Source: a virus
Virus record (IMG/VR): IMGVR_UViG_3300048588_000333
Coordinates: 1-25,958 of that record
Strand: one strand, 5' to 3'
Length of the DNA stretch: 25,958 nucleotides
The notes under the pieces are model-generated. The model was not told the DNA's origin. It made no database searches and worked only from the letters and a program-made list of their open reading frames with translations. The position numbers and the translations under genes are program-made. Below are positions 1 through 6,151 of the stretch, piece by piece. The stretch's first letter is position 1. Each line of letters begins with the position of its first letter.

Positions 1-118
1 TTCAGAGCATGCTTTGCTGGCTTGGGTTCCATTGTTGGCACCCAAAAGTAGCGTGGTACGAAACCAGTTCTGCTTCAAAAACCGAACTGATCTGCGTGCA
101 CTGTGGCAGGGAGGGTGC

Positions 119-991
119 ATGAGCCTAGGCAGCGGCATTGAATGGACCGACGCCACCTGGAACCCCGTCACAGGGTGCACCAAGGTCAGCCCTGGGTGCG
201 TGAACTGCTACGCCGAGGCCTTCGCCGAGCGGTGGCGTGGTGTGCCTGGGCATCACTTTGAGAAGGGCTTTGACGTGCAGCTGAGGCCTGAACGGCTCAG
301 CCTGCCCCTGAAGTGGCGGAAGTCGCAGCGCATCTTCGTCAACAGCATGTCCGACCTGTTCCACGAGGCGGTCCCGGATGACTTTATCCAAGCCGTCTTC
401 ACCACCATGGCCCAGGCCACCCACCACACCTTCCAGGTCCTGACCAAACGGGCAGCCCGGATGAACACTCTCTTGAGCCGATGGGCTGGGGAGGGTCTGA
501 CCCTGCGATCGGGCTACGGCGTTAAGCTTCCCAACGTGTGGCTGGGCGTGTCAGTCGAGAACCAGGTCACGGCCAACGAGCGCATCCCGCTGCTGCTGAA
601 CACCCCGGCGGCCGTGCGGTTCCTGAGCTGTGAGCCGCTGTTGGGGCCGGTGGACCTTCTCCAGCTCCCTGAACTTCTGCGCCCCGACCATGGCCTGCAC
701 TGGGTCATTGTCGGCGGCGAGAGCGGGCCAAAGGCACGGCCTATGGACCCAGACTGGGTGCGGCTGATCAGGGACCAGGTGGCGCCCGCCGAGCCCAAGG
801 TGGCCTTTTTCTTCAAGCAGTGGGGCGAGTTTGTCCAGTTGGGCCAGGCGCCAGACGACACCGCCACAGCGATTGACGCTGGGGCTCCAGGCGGGATGAC
901 CGACACCGACCTCTTCAGGGTAGGGAAGAAGAAGGCGGGCCGCCTGCTGGATGGCCGCACTTGGGACGAGTTTCCTGGGGGTGCCGCGTGA
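119..991 (+). CDS. DUF5131 family protein (phage Gp37/Gp68-like)
   Basis: This 290-residue protein matches the DUF5131 (phage Gp37/Gp68) family by its N-terminal signature: IEWTDATWNPVTGC, then CX6CX2C (Cys20, Cys27, Cys30), then YAE. Further family landmarks are FVNSMSDLFH, FQVLTKR, WLGVSVENQ and VGGESGPKARPM. The three-cysteine cluster suggests a metal or iron-sulfur site. The biochemical role of the family is not established, and members recur in phage DNA-metabolism cassettes. I chose ATG 119 because a strong purine-rich ribosome site (GGCAGGGAGGG) lies just before it and family homology starts there. The reading frame is open back to position 14, but those 35 residues look non-coding. 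Its stop overlaps the GTG start of the methyltransferase by four bases, so the two are probably co-translated. Confidence 0.85.
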   Translation: MSLGSGIEWTDATWNPVTGCTKVSPGCVNCYAEAFAERWRGVPGHHFEKGFDVQLRPERLSLPLKWRKSQRIFVNSMSDLFHEAVPDDFIQAVFTTMAQATHHTFQVLTKRAARMNTLLSRWAGEGLTLRSGYGVKLPNVWLGVSVENQVTANERIPLLLNTPAAVRFLSCEPLLGPVDLLQLPELLRPDHGLHWVIVGGESGPKARPMDPDWVRLIRDQVAPAEPKVAFFFKQWGEFVQLGQAPDDTATAIDAGAPGGMTDTDLFRVGKKKAGRLLDGRTWDEFPGGAA

Positions 992-2742
992 CTGAGCTGA
1001 TCAAGGGCCCGGCCCGCTGGTTCAAGGGCCTTCTCCAGCGCGCGGCCGGCCGCGGCGAATTCGTCGTGGACATGTTCGCCGGCGGAGGGGGCACGTCCAA
1101 GGGCATTGAGGCCGCCCTGGGCGCGGCCGTGGACATCGCCATCAACCACGACCCGCACGCCATCGCCATCCACAAGGCCAACCACCCCAACACCTACCAC
1201 TTCCTGACCGATGTGCGCGAGGTGGACCCCCGCAAGGTCCTGCCTGGACGCCCGGTGGGCCTGCTCTGGCTGAGCCCGGACTGCACCCATCACAGCCGGG
1301 CCAAGGGCGGCAAGCCGGTGAAGCGCAACCGGCGGGCCTTGGCCAACGTCGGCATCGTCTGGGTCCAGACCCGCCGGCCACGGGTCATCATCCTTGAGAA
1401 CGTCACCGAGTTTGAGGGCTGGGGGCCGCTGCGGGCGGACGGGCTGCCCGACAAGTCCAAGGCGGGACAGAGCTTCAAGCGCTACGTGGCCAAGCTGCGG
1501 CGCCTGGGCTACCAGGTCGAATGGAAGCACCTGGTGGCCGCCGACTACGGGGCCCCCACCATCCGCAAGCGCCTCTTCCTGATCGCCCGGCGGGACGGGC
1601 GACCCATCGTCTGGCCCCACAAGACCCACGCCCCCCTGGACCTGTACCAGATGCTGGGCCTCAAGCCCTGGCGGTCCGCGGCCGAGTGCATCGACTGGGA
1701 CCTGCCGGCGCGGTCCATCTTCGACCGCAAGAAGCCCCTGGCCGAGGCCACGCTACGCCGGATCCACGCCGGCGTGGTGCGCTACGTTCTGGGCGGGGAT
1801 CCCTTCATCGTCACCCCAGGCCACCAGGGCGACGGGTTCCGGGGCCAGGGCGTCGACCAGCCCATGAAGACCATCACCGCCAGCCGGGACTTCGGGGCCG
1901 TGGTGACGCCCTTCCTGAGCCCCTACTACAACCCCAACAGCGAGGGCAACGTGCGGGCCCACGACCTGCGGAAGCCCGCGCCGACTATCCCTAGCCGGAA
2001 CAACCAGCACGCCCTGGTCGAGGCCTTCTTGCTAGGCGCCGGCGGCCCGGCCCAGTCGGGCAAGCCCCGGTCCAAGAAGGACCCCCTGGGAACTGTTTTA
2101 GGCCAGAACCACCGAGCCGTAGCCTTGGCCTTTTTGAACAAGCACTACACGGGCGTCGTAGGCAGCGCCCTTCCAGACCCGCTGGGCACGGTGACGGCCC
2201 AGGACCACCACAGCCTGACCACGGCCCACCTAGTCCACGCCCGCGGCGAGAGCACGGCCAGGGACCCAAGGGAGCCCCTGCCTACCCAGACGGCCAAGCC
2301 CCACGACGCCCTGGTCGCTGCCCACCTGACCACCCTGCGCGGCACCTCCAAAGCTGGCCGGGACGCCAGGCAGCCCATGCCCGGCATCACCGCCGGCGGC
2401 ACCCACGTGGGCGAGGTCCGGGCCTTCCTGGTCAAGTACTTCAGGACCGGCGTGCCCCAGTCCATGCGCAAGCCGGCGCCGACCCTGACGGCCAAGCAGC
2501 GCCTGGGCCTGGTCGAGGTCCACGGCACCACCTACCAGATCCAGGACATCCGCCTGCGCATGCTCACGCCCACCGAGCTGCTGCGGGCCCAGTTCGGCCG
2601 CCATGCCGAGGGCTACGTCCTGCTGGGCAGCCAGGAGAAGCAGATCAAGGCCATCGGCAACAGCGTCCCGCCCGAGGTGGCCGAGGCCCTGGTGCGGGCC
2701 AATTACAGGGCGGACGAGGCAGCGGTGGAGGTGGCGGCGTGA
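988..2742 (+). CDS. Phage C5 cytosine-specific DNA methyltransferase with internal repeats
   Basis: This 584-residue protein carries C5-methyltransferase motifs in order. Motif I is DMFAGGGGTSKGIE (about 28-41, S-adenosylmethionine binding). Motif IV is SPDCTHHSRAKGG, with Cys99 as the expected nucleophile. Motif VI is ENV (137-139), motif VIII is RKRLFLIARR (about 193-202), and the C-terminal motif X is AIGNSVPP (555-562). The PDC variant of the usual PPC is common in phage relatives. Between residues 290 and 510, where the target-recognition region should lie, the protein is built of about seven copies of a P-x-P/G-T-x-T-A ... L-x-x-A-F/H-L unit. The GTG start overlaps the preceding stop (GTGA), and G-rich sequence upstream can serve as a ribosome site. 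It probably protects phage DNA from restriction or marks it for regulation. No partner restriction enzyme is visible, so an orphan enzyme is likely. Confidence 0.9.
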   Translation: MTELIKGPARWFKGLLQRAAGRGEFVVDMFAGGGGTSKGIEAALGAAVDIAINHDPHAIAIHKANHPNTYHFLTDVREVDPRKVLPGRPVGLLWLSPDCTHHSRAKGGKPVKRNRRALANVGIVWVQTRRPRVIILENVTEFEGWGPLRADGLPDKSKAGQSFKRYVAKLRRLGYQVEWKHLVAADYGAPTIRKRLFLIARRDGRPIVWPHKTHAPLDLYQMLGLKPWRSAAECIDWDLPARSIFDRKKPLAEATLRRIHAGVVRYVLGGDPFIVTPGHQGDGFRGQGVDQPMKTITASRDFGAVVTPFLSPYYNPNSEGNVRAHDLRKPAPTIPSRNNQHALVEAFLLGAGGPAQSGKPRSKKDPLGTVLGQNHRAVALAFLNKHYTGVVGSALPDPLGTVTAQDHHSLTTAHLVHARGESTARDPREPLPTQTAKPHDALVAAHLTTLRGTSKAGRDARQPMPGITAGGTHVGEVRAFLVKYFRTGVPQSMRKPAPTLTAKQRLGLVEVHGTTYQIQDIRLRMLTPTELLRAQFGRHAEGYVLLGSQEKQIKAIGNSVPPEVAEALVRANYRADEAAVEVAA

Positions 2743-3401
2743 AAGAGCGACCGATCCTGATGTCAGCACCGATGGTGCGCGCCACATTGAGGACACATGA
2801 CCCCAAGACGCAGACTCGGCGGGTGGTGAAGGGCCTGGCGGGCCTTGGGCGCCGGCTGACCGAGGTGACGGAATTTCAACCGACCGACACTCCGGGCTAC
2901 GACTTCATCATGCGAGACCGGAACGGCCTTTGGAATGATTTCAGGCTTAGCGAACTTTTGAAGGCATGCCCCTATGGCCAGCCCGGCGAAGGGCTCTGGG
3001 TGCGAGAGACGTTTCTGGTTCAGCCAGAAATTTGGATGGGCGGCCATGGCCCCCAGCCGATCCACTATGCCGCCAGCACCGAGGATCGCCGACAGGTCGA
3101 GGACTACGTAGGCAAGCCCAGCATCCACATGCCCCGCTGGGCCAGCCGCATCACCTTGGAGGTGACCGAGGTCCGGGTGGAGCGGCTTCAGGACATCAGC
3201 GAGGAAGACGCCAAGGCGGAGGGCATCATTCAGGCCGAAGGCTTTGACCTTTGGGCCACAAAAGAAGGCGGCCGACTTTACGAGAGCCCGCGCTTGGCCT
3301 TCATGGCCCTCTGGGACAGCATCAACGGCCAGCGGCCCGGCATGGACTGGCAGAGCAACCCGTGGGTCTGGGCCGTCAGCTTTAAGAGGATCACGCCATG
3401 A
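2739..3401 (+). CDS. ASCH-domain-like phage protein
   Basis: The 220-residue product begins with PILMSAPMVRATLRTHDPKT followed by QTRR, the typical opening of phage ASCH/PUA-like proteins (often loosely named morphogenetic proteins). It continues with CPYGQPGEGLWVRETF, IHMPRWASRITLEVTEVRVE and RLQDISEEDAKAEGI, and ends NPWVWAVSFKRI. The ASCH fold is thought to bind RNA or modified nucleic acid, but the substrate here is unknown. The GTG start is fixed by a four-base GTGA overlap with the methyltransferase stop and by the upstream GGAGGTG ribosome site. Being coupled to a methyltransferase fits a role connected with modified bases, but that is inference. Confidence 0.75.
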   Translation: MKERPILMSAPMVRATLRTHDPKTQTRRVVKGLAGLGRRLTEVTEFQPTDTPGYDFIMRDRNGLWNDFRLSELLKACPYGQPGEGLWVRETFLVQPEIWMGGHGPQPIHYAASTEDRRQVEDYVGKPSIHMPRWASRITLEVTEVRVERLQDISEEDAKAEGIIQAEGFDLWATKEGGRLYESPRLAFMALWDSINGQRPGMDWQSNPWVWAVSFKRITP

Positions 3402-3625
3402 GCCAAATTCTTTGCAAGTGCGGGCACGCCGACCACGACCACTATAGGGATGGCGACAGACGCTGTGCCCTCTGCAGCTGTCAGTCTTGGCGCCCAACTC
3501 GACTGACCATGGATCGGGTCAGGCAGATAAAGGCCATAGGCTTTGACCGGCCTTTTGGGCGCGACTCCTTCCAGTCTTGGGAATTGGAAGCCCTCTGCGA
3601 CATGATCTTGTCTACGGAGGCCTGA
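3398..3625 (+). CDS. Small Cys/His-rich protein, putative zinc binder
   Basis: This 75-residue protein starts at an ATG overlapping the preceding stop (ATGA). Its first 30 residues contain C6, C8, H10, H13, H15 and then C23, C26 and C28, a CxCGHxxHxH ... CxxCxC arrangement consistent with one compact metal site. Comparable short CxCGH proteins are frequent in phage genomes, and their function is not known. The C-terminal half is predicted to be a short helical tail. Position in the cassette suggests a nucleic-acid-linked accessory role, but there is no direct evidence. Confidence 0.65.
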   Translation: MSQILCKCGHADHDHYRDGDRRCALCSCQSWRPTRLTMDRVRQIKAIGFDRPFGRDSFQSWELEALCDMILSTEA

Positions 3626-3627
3626 CC

Positions 3628-4092
3628 ATGGGCGCTGAAGAAAATGCCGTCCAGAACGGCTGCATCGAGTACCTGGCCCGCGTGCCCGGCGTGCTCAAAG
3701 TCGGCCGACTGAACAACAACGCGGTGTTCGACAAAAAGGAGAACGTGCACCGGGCCTTCGGCAAGTACGCGATGCTGGGTCTGGCTGACATCCAGGTCCT
3801 GGCCAAGCCCGGCGTGCTGCCGGCGGGCACCCTGGGCGTCATCGAGGCCAAGACCTGGACGGGCACCACCAGCCCAGAGCAGAAGGACTACCTGACAGTG
3901 GTCGCGGCCAGCGGCAACACGGCCGTGCTGGCGCGCAGCTTGGCCGAGTTGGTCCAGGTCATCGAGCGCCGGATCCAGCCCGAAGCAGAGACTGGCGTCT
4001 ACCTGCCCTCGGGTCTCTGGCGCCTGACCAAGAGCAAGGCCAAGGTAAAGCCCCCGGTCTACGGCAGCATGGGCCGCTGGGGCCGTCGATAA
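3628..4092 (+). CDS. VRR-NUC-like nuclease
   Basis: The 154-residue product fits the VRR-NUC (PD-(D/E)xK superfamily) pattern. An N-terminal helix EENAVQNGCIEYLARVPGV leads into VGRLNNNAVF. The presumed catalytic elements follow: GLADIQVL (Asp in a GxxD-type motif) and LGVIEAKTW (ExK), then SPEQKDYLTVVAASGNTAVL and a helix LAELVQVIERR. I chose ATG 3628, not the longer open frame to 3577, because GGAGG at 3616-3620 is well spaced before it and family homology begins at MGAEEN. It starts two bases after the previous gene's stop. Such phage nucleases are thought to act on branched or free-ended DNA in replication or recombination. It is the last gene of the cassette. Confidence 0.75.
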   Translation: MGAEENAVQNGCIEYLARVPGVLKVGRLNNNAVFDKKENVHRAFGKYAMLGLADIQVLAKPGVLPAGTLGVIEAKTWTGTTSPEQKDYLTVVAASGNTAVLARSLAELVQVIERRIQPEAETGVYLPSGLWRLTKSKAKVKPPVYGSMGRWGRR

Positions 4093-4180
4093 GGACCAGG
4101 CTCTCGCTCCGCTCGACTCCAGCGCGCGACGCGCGCGGCTCCAGCAAGGCTCGCTTCGCTCGCAGTTCAAGGGCACTCTT

Positions 4181-4209
4181 AGCCTGCCCCAATGGACCTG
4201 GGGCAGGCT
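4181..4209. repeat. Perfect 11-bp hairpin, no U-tract
   Basis: AGCCTGCCCCA (4181-4191) pairs perfectly with TGGGGCAGGCT (4199-4209) across a 7-base loop. No run of T follows on either strand, so it is not a classical intrinsic terminator. It lies about 90 bases after the nuclease gene and could stabilise or attenuate that transcript. Confidence 0.55.
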
Positions 4210-4291
4210 TGCGGCGGGCTTTCGACCCTTCGGGCTCCGCCAGCATGGGGACGCTGGCTCCGGCCTTGACGGACGGTGCAGGGAAGCTTTC

Positions 4292-4386
4292 ATGGGGCCA
4301 GCCCAGGTCGGGCAGTCGGGTTTATATCCAAAACTGTGGGGTTCGATTCCCCCTGGCTCCAATTTCTTGCCCTGGGCTGGCCCCAT
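4292..4386. repeat. Perfect 16-bp inverted repeat around a tRNA-like segment
   Basis: ATGGGGCCAGCCCAGG (4292-4307) is the exact reverse complement of CCTGGGCTGGCCCCAT (4371-4386), with 63 bases between. Pairing does not extend on either side. The right arm overlaps the spacer of the promoter-like site at 4367-4396. The left arm also supplies the 5' strand of the tRNA-like acceptor stem, so two structures compete for it. It might be a protein-binding site, a long RNA hairpin or part of an attachment site. The sequence alone does not decide. Confidence 0.7.
4294..4361 (+). other. tRNA-like acceptor stem and T-arm; possible attachment-site core
   Basis: TGGGGTTCGATTCCCCC (4337-4353) is a typical T-arm with a TTCGATT loop and four G-C pairs. 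TGGCTCC and an unpaired A follow it (4354-4361). The seven bases GGGGCCA at 4294-4300 pair with TGGCTCC with only one G-U, giving an acceptor-like stem 68 bases end to end. The D-arm and anticodon arm are not normal: the interval is too short and no standard 5-bp anticodon stem with a proper variable region can be drawn. No CCA is encoded. It may be a decayed tRNA, or the 3' end of a host tRNA or tmRNA gene carried as a phage attachment core. No integrase lies in the window to support the second reading. Confidence 0.4.
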
Positions 4387-4396
4387 CTGATATGAT
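4367..4396 (+). promoter_or_regulatory. Promoter-like site with extended -10
   Basis: TTGCCC (4367-4372) as a weak -35 is followed after 18 bases by TATGAT (4391-4396). TG at 4388-4389 gives the extended -10 form TGnTATGAT. It points rightward toward the candidate RNA that ends at the terminator at 4561-4596. Its spacer contains the right arm of the 16-bp inverted repeat. The assignment assumes a sigma70-like consensus in an unknown host. Confidence 0.45.
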
Positions 4397-4402
4397 GCAC
4401 CA

Positions 4403-4595
4403 TCCATCAAGGCTCTACACCCCGCCGCAACAAGGGGGCGGGCAAAGGCCACCCCAAGGGCACGGGCCCCTGGCGGGGCCCCGCAAGACCGCCCCATCGG
4501 CCTGGACGGCCTCGGGGCCCGCGTGGTAGACTGGTCCTGGATGTAAACCCGGCTCGACCCAGGGGCCCGCGCTTCGGTGCGGGCCCCTGTTTTTT
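4403..4595 (+). ncRNA. Candidate structured small RNA or leader
   Basis: The interval lies between a promoter-like site and a strong intrinsic terminator and holds no plausible coding frame. Predicted hairpins are CCCGCC/GGCGGG (4421-4426 with 4437-4442), GGGCCCC/GGGGCCC with a TGGC loop (4464-4481), a short GGCC/GGCC stem (4499-4511), and the terminator. GGGGCCCGC occurs twice, at 4514-4522 and in the left arm of the terminator at 4562-4570. The right terminator arm can therefore pair with either copy. The transcript would be roughly 190 nt. It resembles no RNA family I can name. It could instead be the 3' untranslated region of the upstream operon. Confidence 0.4.
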
Positions 4596-4596
4596 G
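4561..4596 (+). terminator. Strong intrinsic terminator
   Basis: AGGGGCCCGC (4561-4570) pairs with GCGGGCCCCT (4579-4588). The inner bases extend the stem around a TTCG tetraloop, and GTTTTTT follows directly. It is a textbook rightward terminator ending either the candidate RNA or read-through from the early cassette. Confidence 0.9.
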
Positions 4597-4620
4597 GGCG
4601 GTTCGGAAATAGACTAAAAG

Positions 4621-4677
4621 TGTCACATTTTTGACAGTTAGGGCCAAATCTGACCATTTTCTATGCGGAAATCCGCA
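4621..4677. promoter_or_regulatory. Operator-like palindromes upstream of the HicB-like gene
   Basis: Two dyads sit in AT-rich sequence before the TTGACA promoter. TGTCA (4621-4625) faces TGACA (4632-4636) with 6 bases between. TGCGGA (4664-4669) faces TCCGCA (4672-4677) with 2 bases between. The second ends 7 bases before the -35 box, a usual position for autoregulators of toxin-antitoxin operons. Binding by the HicB-like protein is inference. Confidence 0.4.
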
Positions 4678-4684
4678 CAACCCT

Positions 4685-4714
4685 TTGACACTAAAGTCGA
4701 AAAGCCATTGTAAG
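4685..4714 (+). promoter_or_regulatory. Promoter for the HicB/HicA-like module
   Basis: A perfect TTGACA (4685-4690) is followed after 18 bases by TGTAAG (4709-4714), a 4-of-6 match to TATAAT, in locally AT-rich DNA. A dyad AAGAGA/TCTCTT (4759-4764 and 4771-4776) lies in the predicted leader and may be an operator or RNA hairpin. It points to the gene starting at 4833. Confidence 0.5.
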
Positions 4715-4832
4715 CTAAAGTTTTTCCAAACATTTCATTGGACACGGCGTATGCTTGTAAGAGATATTCGTCTCTTCACTGCCGAGGGTGACGACCAACC
4801 CCTGACTTAGAGGCAGCACTCGGGAGAACGCC

Positions 4833-5318
4833 GTGGCCGATTTCGCTCTCATCTTCAAATTCCGCGACACCATCGAGGACAAGCGCTTCAAGGCGGGGAT
4901 TTGCGTCGAGGGTCGTGTGTTGCTACGCCAAGAGTCCAGCGACGACGGTGAATTCTGGATGTACGGAGTTAATCCCGGCGGCATGGCCGAACATGGGGCC
5001 ACACCCGAAGCCGCCTACGGGGCTTTCCGCCAGTTCTTCAAGGGCATTTTGCTGGATATGGCTGAGGAAAGCGCCAATTTTACCGATTTCTGCGCCAAAG
5101 TGGATGCCTACATGAAGGACACCTGTACCGAAGACGCTGCGGCATGGGAAGCGGCCCGCGCCGCCCGGCGGGCTGGACAGAGCGCTGACGGGGTCTTCCA
5201 CAACAGTCCCAAGGTGCTGGAAGCTGGCGAGCCCCGCCTGGTGGAATGCGAGGATCTGACCAAACCCACGTTGCCCCAGCCCAAGGCGGAAGCCGAAGGC
5301 CTGCTTCTGGCGGCCTAG
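4833..5318 (+). CDS. HicB-like antitoxin
   Basis: This 161-residue protein resembles the HicB/DUF1902-type ferredoxin-like fold. Strands FALIFKFRD, FKAGICVEGRVLL and FWMYGVNPGGMAEHG lead into the helix ATPEAAYGAFRQFFKGILLD. The phrase W/VYGVNPGG followed by T.EAA..F+..F+GIL is characteristic of this antitoxin group. An acidic, helical middle and a proline/glutamate-rich tail follow, and no clear DNA-binding domain is visible at the C-terminus. The GTG start has GGGAG at 4822-4826 six bases upstream. It has its own promoter and palindromes upstream and is followed six bases later by a HicA-like gene. HicB normally neutralises HicA and represses the operon. The order here is antitoxin first. 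Confidence 0.6.
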   Translation: MADFALIFKFRDTIEDKRFKAGICVEGRVLLRQESSDDGEFWMYGVNPGGMAEHGATPEAAYGAFRQFFKGILLDMAEESANFTDFCAKVDAYMKDTCTEDAAAWEAARAARRAGQSADGVFHNSPKVLEAGEPRLVECEDLTKPTLPQPKAEAEGLLLAA

Positions 5319-5324
5319 CCCCTC

Positions 5325-5597
5325 ATGGTCAAGGAGCAGCCCCTCAGCCTCATCGTCAAAATGTTGGACAGCTGCGCGCCAGGCTATCGCATAGTGCTTG
5401 GAAACCATTGTCGGAAAGTGTTTTTCAATGGCGGGTCCTGTGAACTCCAGCGAGGCGACACAGGGAAGAGGGACCCGGATATCAAGATGGGCCACGTGCG
5501 GCACATGGTCAGGAAGCTGGGCATCAACAAGCTTTGCGTAAACGGCCACTTTCCTGGCCAGTTCAACGACCCGGCACCGGCGGCGACACCAGCCTAA
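5325..5597 (+). CDS. HicA-like mRNA interferase toxin
   Basis: The 90-residue protein has the small double-stranded-RNA-binding-like layout of HicA. A first helix (SLIVKMLDSC) is followed by LGNHCRKVFFNG, which parallels the GSNHLKLRFHG strand of E. coli HicA and keeps the presumed catalytic His (His28). Then comes a loop, and DIKMGHVRHMVRKLGI corresponds to the C-terminal helix ending in a conserved L-G. HicA toxins cleave mRNA during translation. The gene begins six bases after the HicB-like stop without a good ribosome site of its own, so it is probably translated by coupling. It ends just before a hairpin terminator. Its tail (about residues 70-90) extends past the usual HicA length. Confidence 0.55.
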   Translation: MVKEQPLSLIVKMLDSCAPGYRIVLGNHCRKVFFNGGSCELQRGDTGKRDPDIKMGHVRHMVRKLGINKLCVNGHFPGQFNDPAPAATPA

Positions 5598-5626
5598 ATT
5601 CTCGGTCGGTAACATCCATAAATCAG

Positions 5627-5654
5627 AAGGGCCACCCCTCGCAGGGTGGCCCTT
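5627..5654. terminator. Bidirectional terminator-like hairpin between convergent operons
   Basis: AAGGGCCACCC (5627-5637) pairs perfectly with GGGTGGCCCTT (5644-5654) over a 6-base loop. CGTCTTT follows on the + strand, so the U-tract is weak. Its position 30 bases after the HicA-like gene and 66 bases past the stop of the last late gene fits a shared terminator for both directions. Confidence 0.75.
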
Positions 5655-5719
5655 CGTCTTTCAAGAGCCCGTCCCAGGCCCTAACTGCTCAAGGCGGTCA
5701 GGAGCACCGGGCTCCCGAA

Positions 5720-6151
5720 TCACGGGGCGGGTGGCCGAGCAGCTGGCGGGCCTGGCACCTCGGCCGCCGGCAGGCTGGCGCAGCCGTCCACGGCCGCCTT
5801 CAGGCGTGCCCGGTCGGCCGCCAGGATTCGCAGGCTGGCCGCGGCGCGGTCGGCCAAGATGGCCCAATTGCCCGACTGACCCAGGGCCGCGGCCTCGGCC
5901 CTGCTGGTGCTGGCCAGGGGCACGGCCGTCAGGGTGGGTGGCCGCTCCAGGCAGGGTACCGGAACAGGCACCTTGACTTGGCGCACGCCCCAGGGGGCGC
6001 AGCTGGTCAGCCACATCAGGGCCATAAGGCCGATAGCCAGGGCCAGCAGGCGCTCGACCAGGCTCCAGGGCCGGGGATGGCGCTTAAAGGGGCCGTGGAG
6101 CCAGCGTCTGGCGGGCCCCCTGGGCGCAGGAATAGGCTTGTGGGGCTTCAT
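5720..6151 (-). CDS. Outer-membrane spanin (Rz1-like lipoprotein)
   Basis: The 143-residue protein has a basic N-terminus, a hydrophobic stretch (about 32-49, ending ALMWLTS) and a lipobox LTSC with Cys51 as the lipidation site. A short soluble part and a very proline-rich tail (PGPPAARPPAP) follow. Together with its position directly after an i-spanin gene and the four-base ATGA overlap, this fits the o-spanin role: an outer-membrane lipoprotein that joins the i-spanin across the periplasm to fuse membranes at lysis. The stretch before the lipobox is unusually long for a lipoprotein signal, but no later start fits better. A GGAGG site precedes the ATG. It is the last gene of the late operon. 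Confidence 0.65.
   Translation of the reverse strand: MKPHKPIPAPRGPARRWLHGPFKRHPRPWSLVERLLALAIGLMALMWLTSCAPWGVRQVKVPVPVPCLERPPTLTAVPLASTSRAEAAALGQSGNWAILADRAAASLRILAADRARLKAAVDGCASLPAAEVPGPPAARPPAP

Larger units (their letters stand above)
4093..4832. other. 740-bp structured intergenic region
   Basis: No convincing gene lies here. From left to right it contains a GC-rich segment with short dyads (for example GCGCG/CGCGC near 4123-4137), a perfect 11-bp hairpin at 4181-4209, a tRNA-like segment inside a 16-bp inverted repeat at 4292-4386, a promoter-like site at 4367-4396, and a candidate RNA ending in an intrinsic terminator at 4561-4596. The composition then shifts sharply to AT-rich sequence (about 4600-4740) with palindromes and a TTGACA promoter in front of the HicB-like gene. 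Open frames crossing it have no family features. The region separates the early cassette from the toxin-antitoxin-like module. Confidence 0.7.

Noticed and set aside
22-45. TTGGGT/ACCCAA dyad at the left edge
   Set aside because: Six-base arms with a 12-base spacer are expected by chance and no promoter context is visible.
14-118. Possible N-terminal extension of the DUF5131 protein
   Set aside because: The frame is open, but family homology and a strong ribosome site place the start at 119.
514-1629. 371-codon open frame on the - strand
   Set aside because: It is antisense to DUF5131 and the methyltransferase, both of which have clear family motifs.
4294-4361. Complete functional tRNA gene
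   Set aside because: Only the acceptor and T-arm are sound; the interval is too short and no proper anticodon or D arm can be drawn.
4292-4386. Retron or diversity-generating element
   Set aside because: No reverse transcriptase is encoded in the window, and no template/variable repeat pair is visible near the fibre gene.
3481-4680. 399-codon open frame on the - strand
   Set aside because: It runs across two + strand genes, the structured intergenic region and the terminator, and has no recognisable domain.
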